Shown here: piece after piece, positions 1-13,988 of the stretch
How positions within the stretch are numbered: position 1 is the stretch's first letter
How the letters are laid out: each line of letters opens with the position of its first letter
NCBI RefSeq assembly: GCF_000182925.2
Contig: NC_026504.1
Span: forward strand, 1,860,001-1,924,000
Source: Neurospora crassa OR74A
Taxonomy: Eukaryota > Ascomycota > Sordariomycetes > Sordariales > Sordariaceae
Direction of reading: 5' to 3'
DNA: 64,000 nt
Made by a program: the position numbers and the translations under genes
The notes under the pieces: generated by a model
Databases searched by the model: none
Told to the model about the DNA's origin: nothing
What the model saw: only the letters and a program-made list of their open reading frames with translations

Positions 1-2051
1 ATCTCCCTCGATTGTTCGTCGCCAATGCTCGGGAAGGCAGACGCACACGAGCGGGAATGCTTTGATTTCTCCGCTCACAGGAGGCGACACATCCCGCATC
101 TTTCCCGATGTGTTGGAGACTCCGCTATCTCGCTGGGCTTGGCGACGGTTTTCCCATTCTTCAGCAGTCTCATCCACCATGACGCCAGTTGCCCATCCGT
201 CATCCCAAATACCAACGACCTTGAGCATGTCACCCCGTTCAAGGGCGAACTCGTCAGCAGCCCGTGGCTGGTATGCCCAAAGCGTGGCAACCTTGTCGCC
301 TGGATGGATCTCGTCTTGAGAATAGTAATCTTTGAAGAAGGGCAGCTGCTCGCTTTGTTGGCTGGCCACACCACCCTGGGGTGATGACATTAGCGAGACA
401 CCGTCTTCGCCTGCGAGAACTGAACCGCTCGACAGGGAGCCGCTCCTCTTCATCGTCGGCGGCGGTCGTAGAATGCCAATACCTCGGTCAGATATCGGGC
501 TGTCGCGGTATCCGTCGGACGACGAGTAATCATCGCCTCTTCTTCTGCTTGTTCTACTAATAGCATAAGCGGCTGCCGTCTTCTCGCCGGATCCGGAGCT
601 GAAGTCTCGATGAGACCGTGGGGACGGGGCATCCCCCTCGAGGGCTGACATCCGGGCTATCCTTCCACCTGGTGGCCCTGCCAATCCATGATTCAGCCCA
701 TCATTCTGTGTCATTAGCGCTGTTGATGGCCCTTTCCTAGCAGGCGTCGGCTGGTTGAGAAGGTTGCCGTCCTGGCTGCCACGTCTCCTCCTTCTCAAGA
801 AAATGCACGCGAAGATCAGCAGGGTCAACAGAGCCAAGCCCACCACTGCGCCCACCACGATTCCTGCAATTGCGCCGCCGGAGAGCCCCTTTTGGCTACC
901 ATGATCTGTTACCGGTTCGCTGGTCGAAGTAGCGCTTGGAACGGGGTCCAAAGTTATTGATGGCGAAATCGAAGGAAGGACGACATTGGCACATCTAGTC
1001 TCGGCGTCGGAATTATAGCAACATGTATCCGTCGCATTCGGCCCCCCAGATTTGCAATAACCACACAAGCCCAAAAGACTGCTTCCGAATCCACAATTGT
1101 CGGGCTCATTCGCAATCCCCGAGATACAGTCGCTACTAGATAAGGAGTCTGCCGGCAGGGCACACGTAGTAAAATCGGCTCGAATCTGATCTGAGTAGTT
1201 GTCATTTGGATTTTCGCAAAGAGAGCTGTCAGCGACGATGTTAGCTTCGCTGATCGCGTATTGTGCCTGTTGGAGAAGTCAGCAAAGATCGTCCAATGAA
1301 TGTCGGTCGGTTACTTACGCAAGTATCAGCACAAATCGGTCGAGAATTTGCTGCTGAAAGGTTACATTTGGTAACGGAATTCTGAATGACGCCGTTGCAC
1401 AGTACGGTAGTCGCGAATCGCGCATAGAGCTCAGTCGTATTAGTGAATTTAATCCCCCCGCAACCGAAAAGATTCTGGAACCTGAGGTGATGTTAGTATG
1501 GAGTTAACGGGAATTATTAAGGGCAAGGCGACGTACTTGAGTTGAACGTAATTTGTTTGCACATAAGACTTTAGCTGCTCATCAAATGTTGCGGTGTCTT
1601 TGACATCCTTTAGGAACGGACTAGTATAGCAAATAGAATAGGTCAGTTTCCATAATTTTCCCAAATTCATTATCGCAATGGCAGCAAGGTCAACATACTA
1701 CAGTTTCACCAGGTCCTCATCTGTCGATATTGAAGACACTTGGAAGGCAGAACAGGCCGTCGATCCCTTAAGTGGCACGCACTGAGCCATGGCTGCCGGG
1801 ATTGCTGACAGAAGAGTGAGAAGTGCTTTTGTGCTGCTTTGTCTACGAGAGACCTTTCTTTTCGCAGGACTGTGATTGATTCTTTTGGTGATGTGTGTTG
1901 GTGCTAACTTTTGGTGTTGGGCTCCCTTTGCGGCACCGACGACCAACACCTTTTTGTTGGCGTAATCGAGACTGTTGTTGTCGTCCAATCGCGGGCCATG
2001 GATTCTCGATTCAAACCTCCTAACGTCATGTTCTTCCTCAAATTGTATCAT
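1..2051 (-). CDS. Single-pass membrane protein with Cys-rich ectodomain and cytoplasmic SH3 domain (3' end beyond window)
   Basis: Exons read as 2051-1699, 1620-1537, 1481-1319 and 1266 to the left edge, all GT-AG and in frame; the C-terminus lies outside. The protein has a hydrophobic signal-like segment ending AAMAQC (about residues 75-95), then a Cys-rich extracellular domain, a Ser/Thr/Pro stalk, one transmembrane helix (about 330-356) followed by RRRRR, and a cytosolic tail. The tail carries an SH3-like domain around residues 515-590 (ALERGDML, GIWDDGWATG). This layout suggests a fungal plasma-membrane or wall sensor/scaffold that binds proline-rich partners; that role is inferred. The start is uncertain: the first in-frame Met leaves about 74 residues before the hydrophobic segment, so the true start may lie in an unseen upstream exon. 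Confidence 0.75.
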
Positions 2052-4483
2052 GGCTCATAGTCGAAGAACGAAAGCAGAAATGAATGACAGTGGGCCCAGA
2101 TTTGGGAATATCTGCTGGAGTGAGTGATATTGCTCGAACTAGATCCCTAACCAAAAAGGCCCTTGGCGTCAAGATGGTCGGCGACGGCCCGTAACCGAGC
2201 TGTGGGCTAGCGTGGGGGGGGGGGAAGTGATCGCGACGATGACTGATGTCCAAGTGGTTGTTGTTGAGATGGCGTATGCTGTGAGGTTAACTCCTAGTGC
2301 CAGACTGGGCGACGTAGGTAGAGATCGGATGGTAGCTGGTACTATGCGAAAGAGTGGTAGACCGGCAGTGCCTTGTTTTTGAGGAAGGGACAGGTTGGTC
2401 GGACAGGATCGTTGTTGTTTCGGTGGTGGTGGTGGTGGTGGTGGTGGTGTTGTCGCACACCGGTACACAGCGTCGGCTGCAACGCCAATTGGGCCCTCTT
2501 TGTCGGCAAGGCAGGGCCGCTTGTACTTGGGTAACCTGGGATGCAGCTGAGTGTTTGGAGTTGAGGCCGGGAGGTCGGTCTGGAGTGGTGAGGTGCCGTC
2601 GGGGTGCCGTCGGGGTGCCTGGATGTTGGGGAAGGTATGCAAAGTCGGGTGGTTGGATGAGGTGTAATGCGCAGTGGTATGCAAGCTTGCCAAGGCAAGG
2701 CACACCCGTTGCGACAGAAGGGAGTGAGAAAGATCAGACACGGGGCGAATACAGCTCCAGGCGCAGGAACAAACCGCGCGGATGGTGAAGATGATGAATT
2801 TAGAAGATAAAAAAACAGACTCCGCGACCGCGACCGGTATTCGCAGATGGAGGCGGCGGGCGGTGGCCTAGAAGGGAATAGATGATGAAAGCCGGTTACC
2901 GACCCGACCAAGGTATTCTAGATAGCGCGACGCGACCTAGATATTGGACACGGCAGCAATCCCAACCTAGAGTTGATGATGGCGGTCCAAGGCGACGGTC
3001 TGTGGAGAGGACCGAGCGAGACACGACGGTTCCCGGATGGAGAAATCGTGTGTGAAGGAAGGAATTGGAATTGGATTGACGGACAGGATCCAGAACGGAA
3101 TCCGTCACTTGCAACTGCCAACTGGGACTGCTGCTGGTGGTTGAGAGAATTGTTCGTTGCCCTGACTGACTTTCACCCGGGACTTTTGACCCTGACTTGG
3201 GACGCAGATTGGTGAGCGCAACGGCCCAATCTCGCTTGACGATTGCAGGCTCGAAGGTACTGCGTACGCCTTTCCTTTTCGCGTTAGACAGCCGAAGCGC
3301 TTTGGGCTTAGCGCCCCTGTTAGAGGGCAGATTCCGAAACTCCTTCCTTGCAACATCTGCAAATCTCAGGAACAGCTTTGGGACAAGGCAAGAGCTTTGA
3401 GGAATCATCGGTGAAAAACAATGGAAGGCGCTGCACAGGTAAACGTCAAGAGAGTTGCCCGGTACTGGTAGGAGCTGATCGATAAATGCTCTCTCATCTC
3501 AGCTATCAATCTGTGTTTTGCGTTCATCGAGTGTGCTGAACACTGACTGACAGCCTGAGAGGAGGCAAGCTTGCCATCTCAACTCTTTGCCGTAGTTGCC
3601 GGCCATGACATATCCGAGCGGCTTTCTAATCTTAACTTTTACAAGTTTTTGGCCACTTTTATAGTTGAATAATAAGAAAGATTTCAGTTGTACAAATGTT
3701 AGCCATCGTCTCATGCCTAGATCCAAAAAGATAAGTAAAGTCACAATCAGGAAGAGGATTTCGATACCTTAATGACAAACAGAAATCATTTAGTTAAAGT
3801 CCAGAGTCCAGAGCTCAAGGGGCATGTAAGTTCTCGGGGCTTCTCCAATCCCCGTCCCAACATGAAAATGAAACAAACCACAGCCGCGCGAACTTGACCA
3901 AAAAAAAACCCGAGGAGAGTGGTCTGTCGCTAAGCCGCCTCGGGAACCCCTGTCCTACAAGAGTGGGGTTTCGTGTTAACTTTCCCCGGATTCGGTCGCC
4001 GAACGTGGTGCTTCGTCCAGGGGCATCGGTGTTGTAGCCAGTGGTGAAGAAGTCTCGAACAGTCGTTACGAACTCTGGCATCCATTCGCTTGACCATCTG
4101 TCTGTAACAAAATGATATTCAGGAACTCCCCGACTTGGTATTCAATTATCGAAGATTCCGAGTGCCGAACCCATGTGTCTGGATACCATCCACCCAATGA
4201 TTCAGTGTGTAGTCCTCTACATCCTTGAGTTAGGTTCGGGGAATTTTGTCGACTATCGAAATAGGAATTACAAAAAGAAAGACAAATGTGAGACCATGTA
4301 TTACAAGCGGCAAAGAGCAGTCTTGGCCATTTGTTGATTAATATTGGCCAGGAAATGTCTCTGAACGACCAAGGGCCCATCCGAACTTCAAGTACTGATC
4401 GTTGCTTCGATTTTCCTATTTGCGCTTCCGTAAACCAACCACAACTCCTCCAAAAGCATAACCAAGGACACCAGATCAGAACA
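2052..4483. other. Intergenic region, probable 5' leader of the SH3 gene and 3' side of the DUF3112 gene
   Basis: No convincing gene is visible. Open frames on both strands are short, overlap one another and are compositionally biased. The part next to the SH3 gene holds a poly-G run near 2214-2223 and a GGT microsatellite, typical of long Neurospora-type leaders. Near 3,910-3,995 two short inverted repeats occur (CCCGAGG with CCTCGGG, and AACCCC with GGGGTT); I cannot assign them to an RNA gene. Confidence 0.5.
2422..2448. repeat. (GGT)9 microsatellite
   Basis: About nine uninterrupted GGT units lie in the presumed leader of the SH3 gene. It produces a spurious poly-His/poly-Thr stretch in open frames on the minus strand, which is why I do not call those frames genes. 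Confidence 0.85.
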
Positions 4484-5055
4484 TTACTCCTCCTCGTCGC
4501 TGTCGCCGTACAGCTCGCGCTAACATAAACAGTCAGTGACCATGCATTGACATGATTAATCAACGAAAGAAATAGTCTTGGAATGGTTCGGCTCGGAAGG
4601 TTTCGTGTACAGTGGTTTGTTCGTGACCAAGATGGTCAACCTCCCAAGAATATCCACTCCTGTTGACGATGATAAAGTGCGGCGTCATCGAGTTGGCAGC
4701 CATATCTACGCCCAACACAGCGCATGGATGGAAGAAGAAGAAAAAAAAAAAAAAAAAAAAAAAGAAAAAAAAAAGAAGCGAAAACCCAAAGGAAAGGGGG
4801 AAAAAGATAAAGAAAAGAAACATACCATTGCCCTAGCCATCCACTCCATATCAGGGTCACCGGCAGGCGCAGAAGCAGCAACACTGTCCCGAGTCTCACT
4901 AAACGGTAAGTCCGGTAGTGAAAAATCCCCTCCATAAACTGAAGAGCCCCCACTCTTCCGGCTCTTCGACAACAAAGACCAGTTCGAGCCCCTCCTGCTA
5001 CCAGCCGGCTCATAAATATGCGGCAAATTAGCAGTCGGAAAGCCTCCTCCTCCTC

Positions 5056-5095
<40 letters not shown>

Positions 5096-6196
5096 CCCCG
5101 TTTCCGGGGCGGCATCCAGAATTGGATCCGGAACCCGACGACTAACTCTCTTCCCGTTAGTATCGATACTAGAGGCAGTTGTGCCACCAGTACCACCAGT
5201 ACCGCCTCCGTTGGCAGTACTAGTACGCGCCCCTATCCTGGCGTTCACGTTTGCCCCCGCCAGCACTCCAAACTCTGACATGGAGTAATGACCTGGCGCG
5301 GAGCTGCCATCGGGGATATGAAACCTCCGGTCGAATCTCGAAAGGAGGTACGTAATCACGACGACGAGCTCGATGCCAAAGTTGAAGCAGTAGAAGGCCG
5401 CTTTTGTCTGAGCCCACGCCGGGTTGTTCAACGGGCGAACGACAAAGTTGGTAGCGGCGCGGAAGATGGCGCCCGTGGCAAGCAAAACCGAAGTAAACGT
5501 GATCAAGCCGAATTTAGTCCTGAAGTGGCCGACGCCGAACCTATCGATGGGCGTTCTCCGGGGTACCAAGGCAGCGGCTAGGACGAGCGAGATGGGCAAA
5601 CAGGCAATCACAGCCAAGTAAACGCCACAGAAGAGCTGGATGTCCTTGTCGATGCGATGGGTCTGCCGGTTGAGCGTGAAGAAGCTCTGGATCGTTACGG
5701 TGATGACCATGACTAGGACGATAACAATGCTGCCAAAGAGCCCCCGGAAGAGACGGGTGAGTCCGGGCGACCACCCGAAAAACCGGTGGTAGGCGCGGAT
5801 CATCCGCTGGGCGAAGACGAGATTGGTAATGAACAGGAGGAGAACGCCTGCGGCAACAAAGATTTGCGAGGCAATAGCTAGGTTTTCATCGTCCGGGCGG
5901 AGGGCCCAGGCTATTCGTGTTGCCAAGGCCACTACGCGGGCCATGCAGAAGCCGAAGAGGAGGCCGGAAAAGAGGAATTTGAAGCCGATCCGTCGGTTGA
6001 TTTGGAAGATGGTCATGTTCATGGCGGCCAGGGCCAGAAATACGACCAGGAGAACAGCACATACGGGGACATCGATGGATTGGGTGGGCTTGCCGCCCAG
6101 TTGGGCCTGATGTGGGAGGTAGGGTGGTCCGCCTGGTTCAGGCTGGAATTGTTCATGATGGGTCAGCGATAGTTTGGCAGAGATAAAGGGGAGCAA
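4484..6196 (-). CDS. Seven-transmembrane fungal protein, DUF3112-like
   Basis: Exons are 6196-4826 and 4519-4484 (468 aa). Seven hydrophobic helices fill roughly residues 40-310, starting VPVCAVLLVVFLALAAMNMT and including the family-like stretch FKFLFSGLLFGFCMAR. A long soluble tail follows: Gly/Thr-rich, then poly-Ala and poly-Gly from trinucleotide repeats, then Ser-rich, ending in an acidic RELYGDSDEEE tail encoded by a 36-nt exon. The architecture fits DUF3112, a fungal 7TM family of unknown function, probably at the plasma membrane. The 306-bp intron is long for this organism and contains a poly(A)/poly(T) tract. The start is the first in-frame Met; the N-terminal 15-20 residues could change if an upstream intron exists. 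Confidence 0.8.
4520..4825 (-). other. 306-bp intron with homopurine tract
   Basis: The donor GTATGT follows the codons for MARAM, and the acceptor TTAG precedes RELYGDSDEEE. The intron contains an A-rich/AG tract at about 4733-4815 (T/C-rich on the coding strand). Other introns in the window are about 50-200 bp. Confidence 0.75.
5045..5095. repeat. Compound trinucleotide repeat (TCC)n(TGC)n within the DUF3112 gene
   Basis: A run of TCC units is followed directly by a run of about 11 CTG/TGC units. On the coding strand they encode a poly-Ala run followed by poly-Gly in the cytoplasmic tail. Such in-frame repeats are slippage-prone and likely vary in length between strains. Confidence 0.9.
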
Positions 6197-7952
6197 GTGA
6201 GGATGAAGCGGTTGGGCGCCCAGGATAGAGGTATGAACTTCATCATCATGATAAGTACAAGGACTGATGCGGTTGACATACAGGCGGAGCGTTATTCCCC
6301 CCCGTCCCTCCCAGACCGCTTGTTGACGAGTTAGACATCCTCTTTCTTCACTTGTCGCTAGGTGAACGTCGAGGGAAGATTGAGAACAACAAAAAGTGAA
6401 GTTTCCATTGGGTCTACTGTTACAAAGACGAGTGACGGCTCAGTGATCACATAGCAGGTGTTCGACTTCAGTTCCTTAAGAAGCTCAACTTTGCTTTTGT
6501 AATCCAGTACAGACAAATTATGATGCAACTTACTCGGCCTGGTGTTCTTAGAACTTCAACAGAGGACCAGCGAAGATCTGCTGCTAAGAGGCCAAATGAG
6601 CCAGCAGTAAGCAAGGGCGGACAAGCACAGCGCAGTGACAGAAGACTGGTGCTGCCGATGCAAGACTTGCTTCGGCATTATACATCAAAGCTGGCGATGG
6701 CTGGATGTGAAGTGAAGGGAAGCTCTGCGCTGCTTCGAATCACGTCTCTTTCAGGAACAGAAGTCACCAAGGCGAACGACGCTCCCCGAGAGCCTTGACC
6801 AGGAGAGGTTGTGTAGAGCACTCGACTTCATCAGCCTGAGCCGGTTCTGACATCACGAATTGTAATCCCGGAAGCACACCAGGTTGTCTGAACCTATATC
6901 TGTAAAGAGATAGCCGCGTCTAGGCTTGGATTGTTGCTATGCGCCTTCTTCGCCTGACTTGTTGGATGTTATCCAGTTCAAAGAATTGGCAATAATATGT
7001 GAGTTCGGGAAGCAGGACTAATGCATTGCTTCCAGCAGACGACGTACTGATGATGAAATTTCTCACTAATCACAATTGTTGCAGTATGTATGTTGATCTC
7101 GTCGACATTTTCTTGGTTGTTAAGGTTCTATGGTGACTAGAACTAGGTATGTAGGTACATCAGCACATATCAACAGAGACGTACTATTGATCACAGAGAA
7201 CAGCCACTGAAGACTAGAGTGCCTGCGAACAATCGAGGTGAATTGTAATTGTCATCCAAGGTGTGTTTGAAGGAAGCCAGAATATGCACCCGCATATGCA
7301 GAGCGCCAAATTGCTCCGATAGCGATCATGGTGACGAGTTATCATGTTCTGCGCCTCTACTCATGCCTACTCGCCATGGATATGAGCCGTCTCACCTGTT
7401 CAGCTCACCGAGCTCGTCGATGAAATCCAACATATCCACTTTCCCTTCGGGAAGCCCACCTGGTAAGGAACACCTATGCCAGATAGTGTAAATGTAAGGT
7501 GGAAAAAACAGACGTTCCAAGCGGGAAAGCAATGACGCCCCGAATCCAATGATCTAGACAAAATAGTTATCCGAATTCTACATGAACTGGCATAATCAAA
7601 GTCATGTTTCCCTTCCTGTCTTTACACCTGCATTTCCCAGTCTATCATGAAGGGTACACCAAAGGTAAACTAACTGGCTGAGCAAAGAGTGAGACGTGAC
7701 TCGAAATCGAAGAGAGACTGGGCTTTGTTGTCGATCCCCGATGTTCGATACATTACTTGTCTAATCATGTCTCGCGAAACACAACGCTCACTATACGAAC
7801 AAGTGCTATGGTAATCGTGTCCCGGCTCCACATAGCGCGGAGTTTTTATATGGTTGCGCGAAGAAATGTATCATTAAGACTTTTCGCTCTTCTATGTCCC
7901 TTAATCTTTCTGCTCAGGGCATAACACAATGAGGCGAAGGCAAGCTTAATCA
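6197..7952. other. Intergenic, no gene recognised
   Basis: About 1.75 kb lie between the start of the DUF3112 gene and the end of the PP2A gene. Two short open frames on the plus strand (6520-6798, 7249-7491) have no recognisable domain. I see no tRNA B-box or other RNA signature. The right part should include the 3' UTR of the phosphatase. Confidence 0.5.
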
Positions 7953-9478
<1,526 letters not shown>

Positions 9479-10858
9479 GTTGGTGGGTAATTGGGCTTGC
9501 TGGAGGCTGTTGGAGAGGCTATTGCGGGGTTAGGTTCGGGCGGTTGTGGGCGATAAGAAGGTGATCAGGATGTCGTCGATGTAGCGGGCGGTGATGGTGT
9601 TGAATGCAATGACGTTGTAATCTCTCGGGCGCGGCGCGGGTCAAGCAGCAGCTCGAAATTGGGCAGGTGGAGGGTGAGCTGGGTTGCAGGGCAAGGCAGA
9701 AAGAGTCGCCTCCCGTGTTCTCCTTTTGGACCGCAAGGGGGTGAAGGTGGACGGGAATTGGTGAGTGGTAGCTGATGCTCCAGGTTGACCTTTGTCACTG
9801 AATCAAAGACGGCGCTGGGCGTCTAAGGGCTGGCCGTCGCCGTGAGAGATATCCTATCTCGGCAGATGGGGTATACTGGGACGCAATGGAAGACAAAGTC
9901 GCCGTGACGTTTCGCGTGATATTGTCCCTTTTTTCGTGTGTGAGGTTGCTAGGTAGAGGTAGCGGTTTGTCGTGGTGACTGGGCTGTAAGGTAGGAGGGT
10001 AGGTAGGAGTTGGAGACTGGTGGTGGTGGGTGGAGGTGGCCGTAGGTGGGTGGGTGGTGCAGTAGTAACCACGCAAACAAAGTGGGCTGGGGCGGCGGCA
10101 GCAGCAGCTGAGAGATTGCGCGCCCTTGTAAAGGAAGTTGGTCAACGTTCCCCTCTGGCTCCTTGAGGTTGTTTTAGCAGGTTGGTAGGTAGGTACCTAA
10201 CCAACAATGGAGACCCGCTCGACCCTGCTGGCGCTGTGCTGGTGAAATTGCCGGGGTGAGTTCAGGTCAAAGCTAGGAGGTTGAAGGATTGGGGGAGGAA
10301 AGTCGGGGCCTAAGGCTGGCCCAGGTGGCTTCCGTCATTTGGCTTACGCGAGCTAGACACACAGTCACAGTCACACAGAAGCCGGCCTTGCGCCCAATGT
10401 CAGCAGCTGGAATCCCCGCTAGCGTCCCTGCCTCGCGTGTACTTCTCCACGAATCTATCGGGCCAAGGTACCTTCTGCGTGGTAGGGAGGGGCAAGGGGC
10501 ACGCTCGCTTTCAAGACGAAAGGCACGGAAAGTCTTAAGCCCAACAACATAATGTAGGGAACTTTCATCATCAATCATGAACAATGGCATGTGGCATTCA
10601 TCTCATCCGGGGAACGACCGCAGGTATTTGTAATGAAACGCTGCCCTACACATATTAGAAATGACTTGTAACCTCAATCTCCTCTGTCCGAATACCGTGC
10701 TCTGAAGGCACGTTCCGCTTCAGGCCCTGAATCCGTACCAATGCCCATGCTTGCCTCATCATTGATATACTATCATTACTTTAACTTGCTCTTTATATAT
10801 GTATCTCCAATATCACTTCAGTAGATCCTCTGTCTTTGCAGCTTGGGTTCATCACGGC
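9479..10858. other. Intergenic: PP2A leader/promoter and EXO84 3' flank
   Basis: No gene is supported. The part next to the PP2A start is CAC/GTG-rich and strand-biased, as in long fungal leaders. A near-palindrome of GGTAGGT/ACCTAACC type lies at about 10181-10205. Similar TAGG-type words recur near 7145, as is common in Sordariales intergenic DNA. Confidence 0.45.
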
Positions 10859-13167
10859 TCAGGACAGACCCAGCCCAGCCGAAGCGCCACCAGGCACTGT
10901 AGTAGATGTACCAACATTCCGCCCAACCAGGTTCCGAAAGTCAAGTCCAACGTCAGAGAGCATGCTCGCGTGCTCCTTTGCCCTGTTCACACACTCGGTC
11001 CATACCTCGCCGCCCTCCTCCGCACTGCTGAGCTGTCTAGCTAGGATGACGTTGAAGGCGTCGACTTCCTCTTTGGCCCACTTCACGCAGGCACTCATCA
11101 TAGGTGGTGGGAAGCAACTCTGAAAGCAAATGACCGTATTCCGTATAACCATAAAGTAAACGAATGAAATTTCCCAGATATACAGGTGCAGATCTCCCTG
11201 GAATATGCATTGCCTACTGGGCGTCAGTCCAATCCTAACAGAGTTAAAAGCCCAACTGGTTGGCGGAAACATACCTTGATCGCTTTTGAATGACCTCACT
11301 TCGGGCCTCGAGGTAGGCCTCCCGCGCTCTATCCTCAAATCCCAACCTGACCAACCACGTCACGTTCCTTTTGGTCTTTTTCTGATCATTATGGCTGTTC
11401 ACGAGCTCACGGACAACCAAAGTTGCAAGCCTGGCGCATCTCTCATCCACTTTGAACGAGATAAAGTCCTGTGCGATCATGTTGTTCTTCAGACCGGAGG
11501 CGAGGTTTTTCAACATCTCGATTCGCGCAACGGCTGGCTCGATTTGCTGAAGGGCAATGTTGATGTCCAGTTCGTCCATTTGGCTCTCCACCCAACGCAG
11601 GTTCTGTTGTTTCCCATCGACCTCGATGAGCATGTCCTTGATATCGGAAAGAGTCTCCAGAAGCTCTGTCTTTTGGAGCAGACCCGGATCGCGTGAGGCA
11701 AAGTAGTTGATCGTTTCTTTTGCCTTATTAGTCGCATCTCGTTCTGATTGAAGGTTCCTGCGTAGTTCCTCCACCGTCTTGCGGATATTTAGAATCAAGG
11801 TTGTCTTCTCGGGGTCCTCGGGCTTCTCGGTTCTGTAAATGAAGGACTCGTTCTGACCGCCACCTCTGACCATAATCGCATCAGCAAGCTTATTACGGCC
11901 ATTTGACGAGTCTCCGGTTCCAGCCATGTCAACAACTTCAACGTCCAAGAGATGCCAGCACCGGTCAGCAACGAGCTTCGTCATGGGGCCCCGTGCATCC
12001 GCTCCAGGACCGTCGATCTTTCTCTTCTTGCGCGACGCAATCAGCAAGTGATCATTGAGCAAGAAGATTTGCATGGAGCGCCTCGACTTGTAGGTGGCGT
12101 TATCTAGTTCAATCCATGGGCCTGCATTTTGAACAACATGGCGGCCTTGGGAATTGGGTAAGAACTTTTGTGATCCTTCGACACTTTTGTATAGAGCCTA
12201 TCGATATGTTTAGCAAGGACACGAGTGAAATCGGGTTTGAAGGTAATACTGACTTGCATCTGAGCGCTCCACAAGGCAGTTCGGTCAGTGATGGAGCTTC
12301 GCCTGTCTCTCTTGCTCAATCCTGTCGAAAACTCGGGTCCCAAACTCCCCGAACTATCGGCACTATTGGAGGAAGCTCGAAGGGCGGTAGTGTTCGTCTT
12401 AAGTTCCAACATGAGGTTGCGGAGAGTGCGCATCTCCCCCTTGAGCTTCTCGGCCTCCTTGCTGATCTTGATAAACTGCGTGCGGTTCTGGTAGACATTT
12501 TGCTGAAGGTCGGCAGCTGCTCGAGCCTTGAGCTGTTTCAGGGCGTCCTCGTAGTCCCGTATCTCGTCTTCGGTCGCTTCACCGAGAACCTCGGCCACAT
12601 CTAGTAGCAAGTCAGCAAACCGATCCGTGACCCCTATCCTTGTCCAACCCCCATAACGTACACTGCTCAGGAGCAAAGTTAGGGTCTCTCAGGGTCCGTA
12701 TGTCCACCCTAGGTGGTTCCCTTCCCATGGGTCCAAGTCCTCCAGCATCTCCTCCTCTAGATGGCGGGGAGCCGACCTGTGCTTGCATGTACTTTTCGAG
12801 GTCCGGAAGAGCAGGCATCGGATTCGAAGACGGGTCAAAGTCGGTTGGCATATTACCGAAGCGAGTCGAATACCGCTTCTTAACCAAATCTGATGTCTAT
12901 TGGGAATAACAGATACACATGTTAGCCCCAAAACTCCAGCCATTGGCGTTGCTGACGAGAGAGAGCTCCCCTTACCTTGCCGCCCGGGGGCGGAGGCCGT
13001 GGTCGCGTCATGCGTGGTTCGTCGGCCATTGTAGCCTCCGGAGGGGGTTGAGGCATGCCATTGTCCTGTGGTATCGGAGCCGAAATCTGCCTGGGAGCGC
13101 TAATGGTTGGGCGGTTCTTCCGCTTGCCGCCGCTTCTCAGCGATATCTTGGATCGTTCTTCGGACAT
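10859..13167 (-). CDS. exo84: Exocyst complex component EXO84
   Basis: Five exons: 13167-12976, 12896-12662, 12600-12254, 12197-11275 and 11213-10859, total 2052 nt and 683 aa. A disordered Pro/Arg-rich N-terminus is followed by a coiled coil with the conserved NVYQNRTQFIKISKEAEKLK core (about residues 165-185). Next comes a PH-like domain (VVQNAGPWIEL, SMQIFLLNDHLLIASRKKRK) and a helical C-terminal Exo84 domain with DFISFKVDERCARLA. EXO84 is a subunit of the octameric exocyst that tethers secretory vesicles at the plasma membrane, here most likely at hyphal tips and septa. In yeast it also touches spliceosome assembly, but that is not implied here. It is transcribed divergently from TOM20. 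Confidence 0.93.
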
Positions 13168-13988
13168 GATGGTGGTCGCTAGTCCTTAATCGCCCGCTCC
13201 GAACATGAGACTCGAAGGAAGAGGTCAAGTTGTCGTTGTTGTGTCGTCGGAGCTATCGCACGGCTAAACACGCTGCGACAGACAGGTACTGGCGAGGTGT
13301 CAGCGAGTGTGAGGGCAGAGGGTCGCGGAACAACACGCCACCAGATTATTGACTGTGGTTGTTGATAGCTTCAAAAGTGACATGGAAGCAGACAAGTGAC
13401 AACCTCCAGGCTGATGGTAATGGGGAAACGTCTCCGCAGTCCGGATGGACACACCCCCTGGATAGCGGGTACCTGTACGTATGTACCTGGCCGTGGAACG
13501 TCCCTTCTGCAACCCCGGCCGTCATTGACAGCGCCGTGGAAAGCCATTGGCTCGTGCACCACTGTTCAAGTCCTTGCTAGCGTCATTGGCCCGTGAGCTT
13601 GTCGGTAACGCGGAGTGCAGTTTGGAAAAAAATATCAAATCGATAACCGGATGAGGGCGTGTTGAAGAAATCCAAGCTGGGACAACTTGAATCTCAAAAA
13701 CACAGTTTGTGTAGTGTACGGGTACGATAATTACGGTATGTGCAATGTTTTGACCTGCAAGCTTACCTCTCCTCTAACCATCCAATCTTTGAGAGTGCTG
13801 TTGATGTCCATTGCTTGTGAACCTTCCCGTGGAGCCAGTGTCATATACTGACCCCCACTTGCAGCAGTCTTTCCGGTAGTACTAAGAAATCGAGAGGCTC
13901 GATATCCATCGCATCTTTCCCTACCATTATAATTCTTCTCTCTCGACTCTCCCCCGCATCCACCATCACCACACAACGAGCCAACAAG
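13168..13988. promoter_or_regulatory. Divergent promoter region between EXO84 and TOM20
   Basis: The 821 bp between the two start codons contain no gene. They must hold the leaders and promoters of both. The TOM20-proximal end is pyrimidine-rich (CTTCTCTCTCGACTC at about 13932-13946), typical of highly expressed Neurospora genes. I cannot identify specific transcription-factor sites with confidence. Confidence 0.5.

Noticed and set aside
2169-2911. Several overlapping open frames of 138-190 aa on the minus strand and one on the plus strand
   Set aside because: They overlap in different frames over a GGT microsatellite and show no domain; composition explains them.
2896-3408. 170-aa open frame on the minus strand
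   Set aside because: No domain, no splice context, and overlapped by other open frames of similar length; I treat it as intergenic.
3830-4060. Weak resemblance to the 3' part of a 5S rRNA (GGTGTTGTAG) with nearby inverted repeats
   Set aside because: The 5' half and internal control regions of 5S rRNA are absent.
6520-7491. Two small plus-strand open frames (6520-6798 and 7249-7491)
   Set aside because: No homology recognised, no supporting introns or context.
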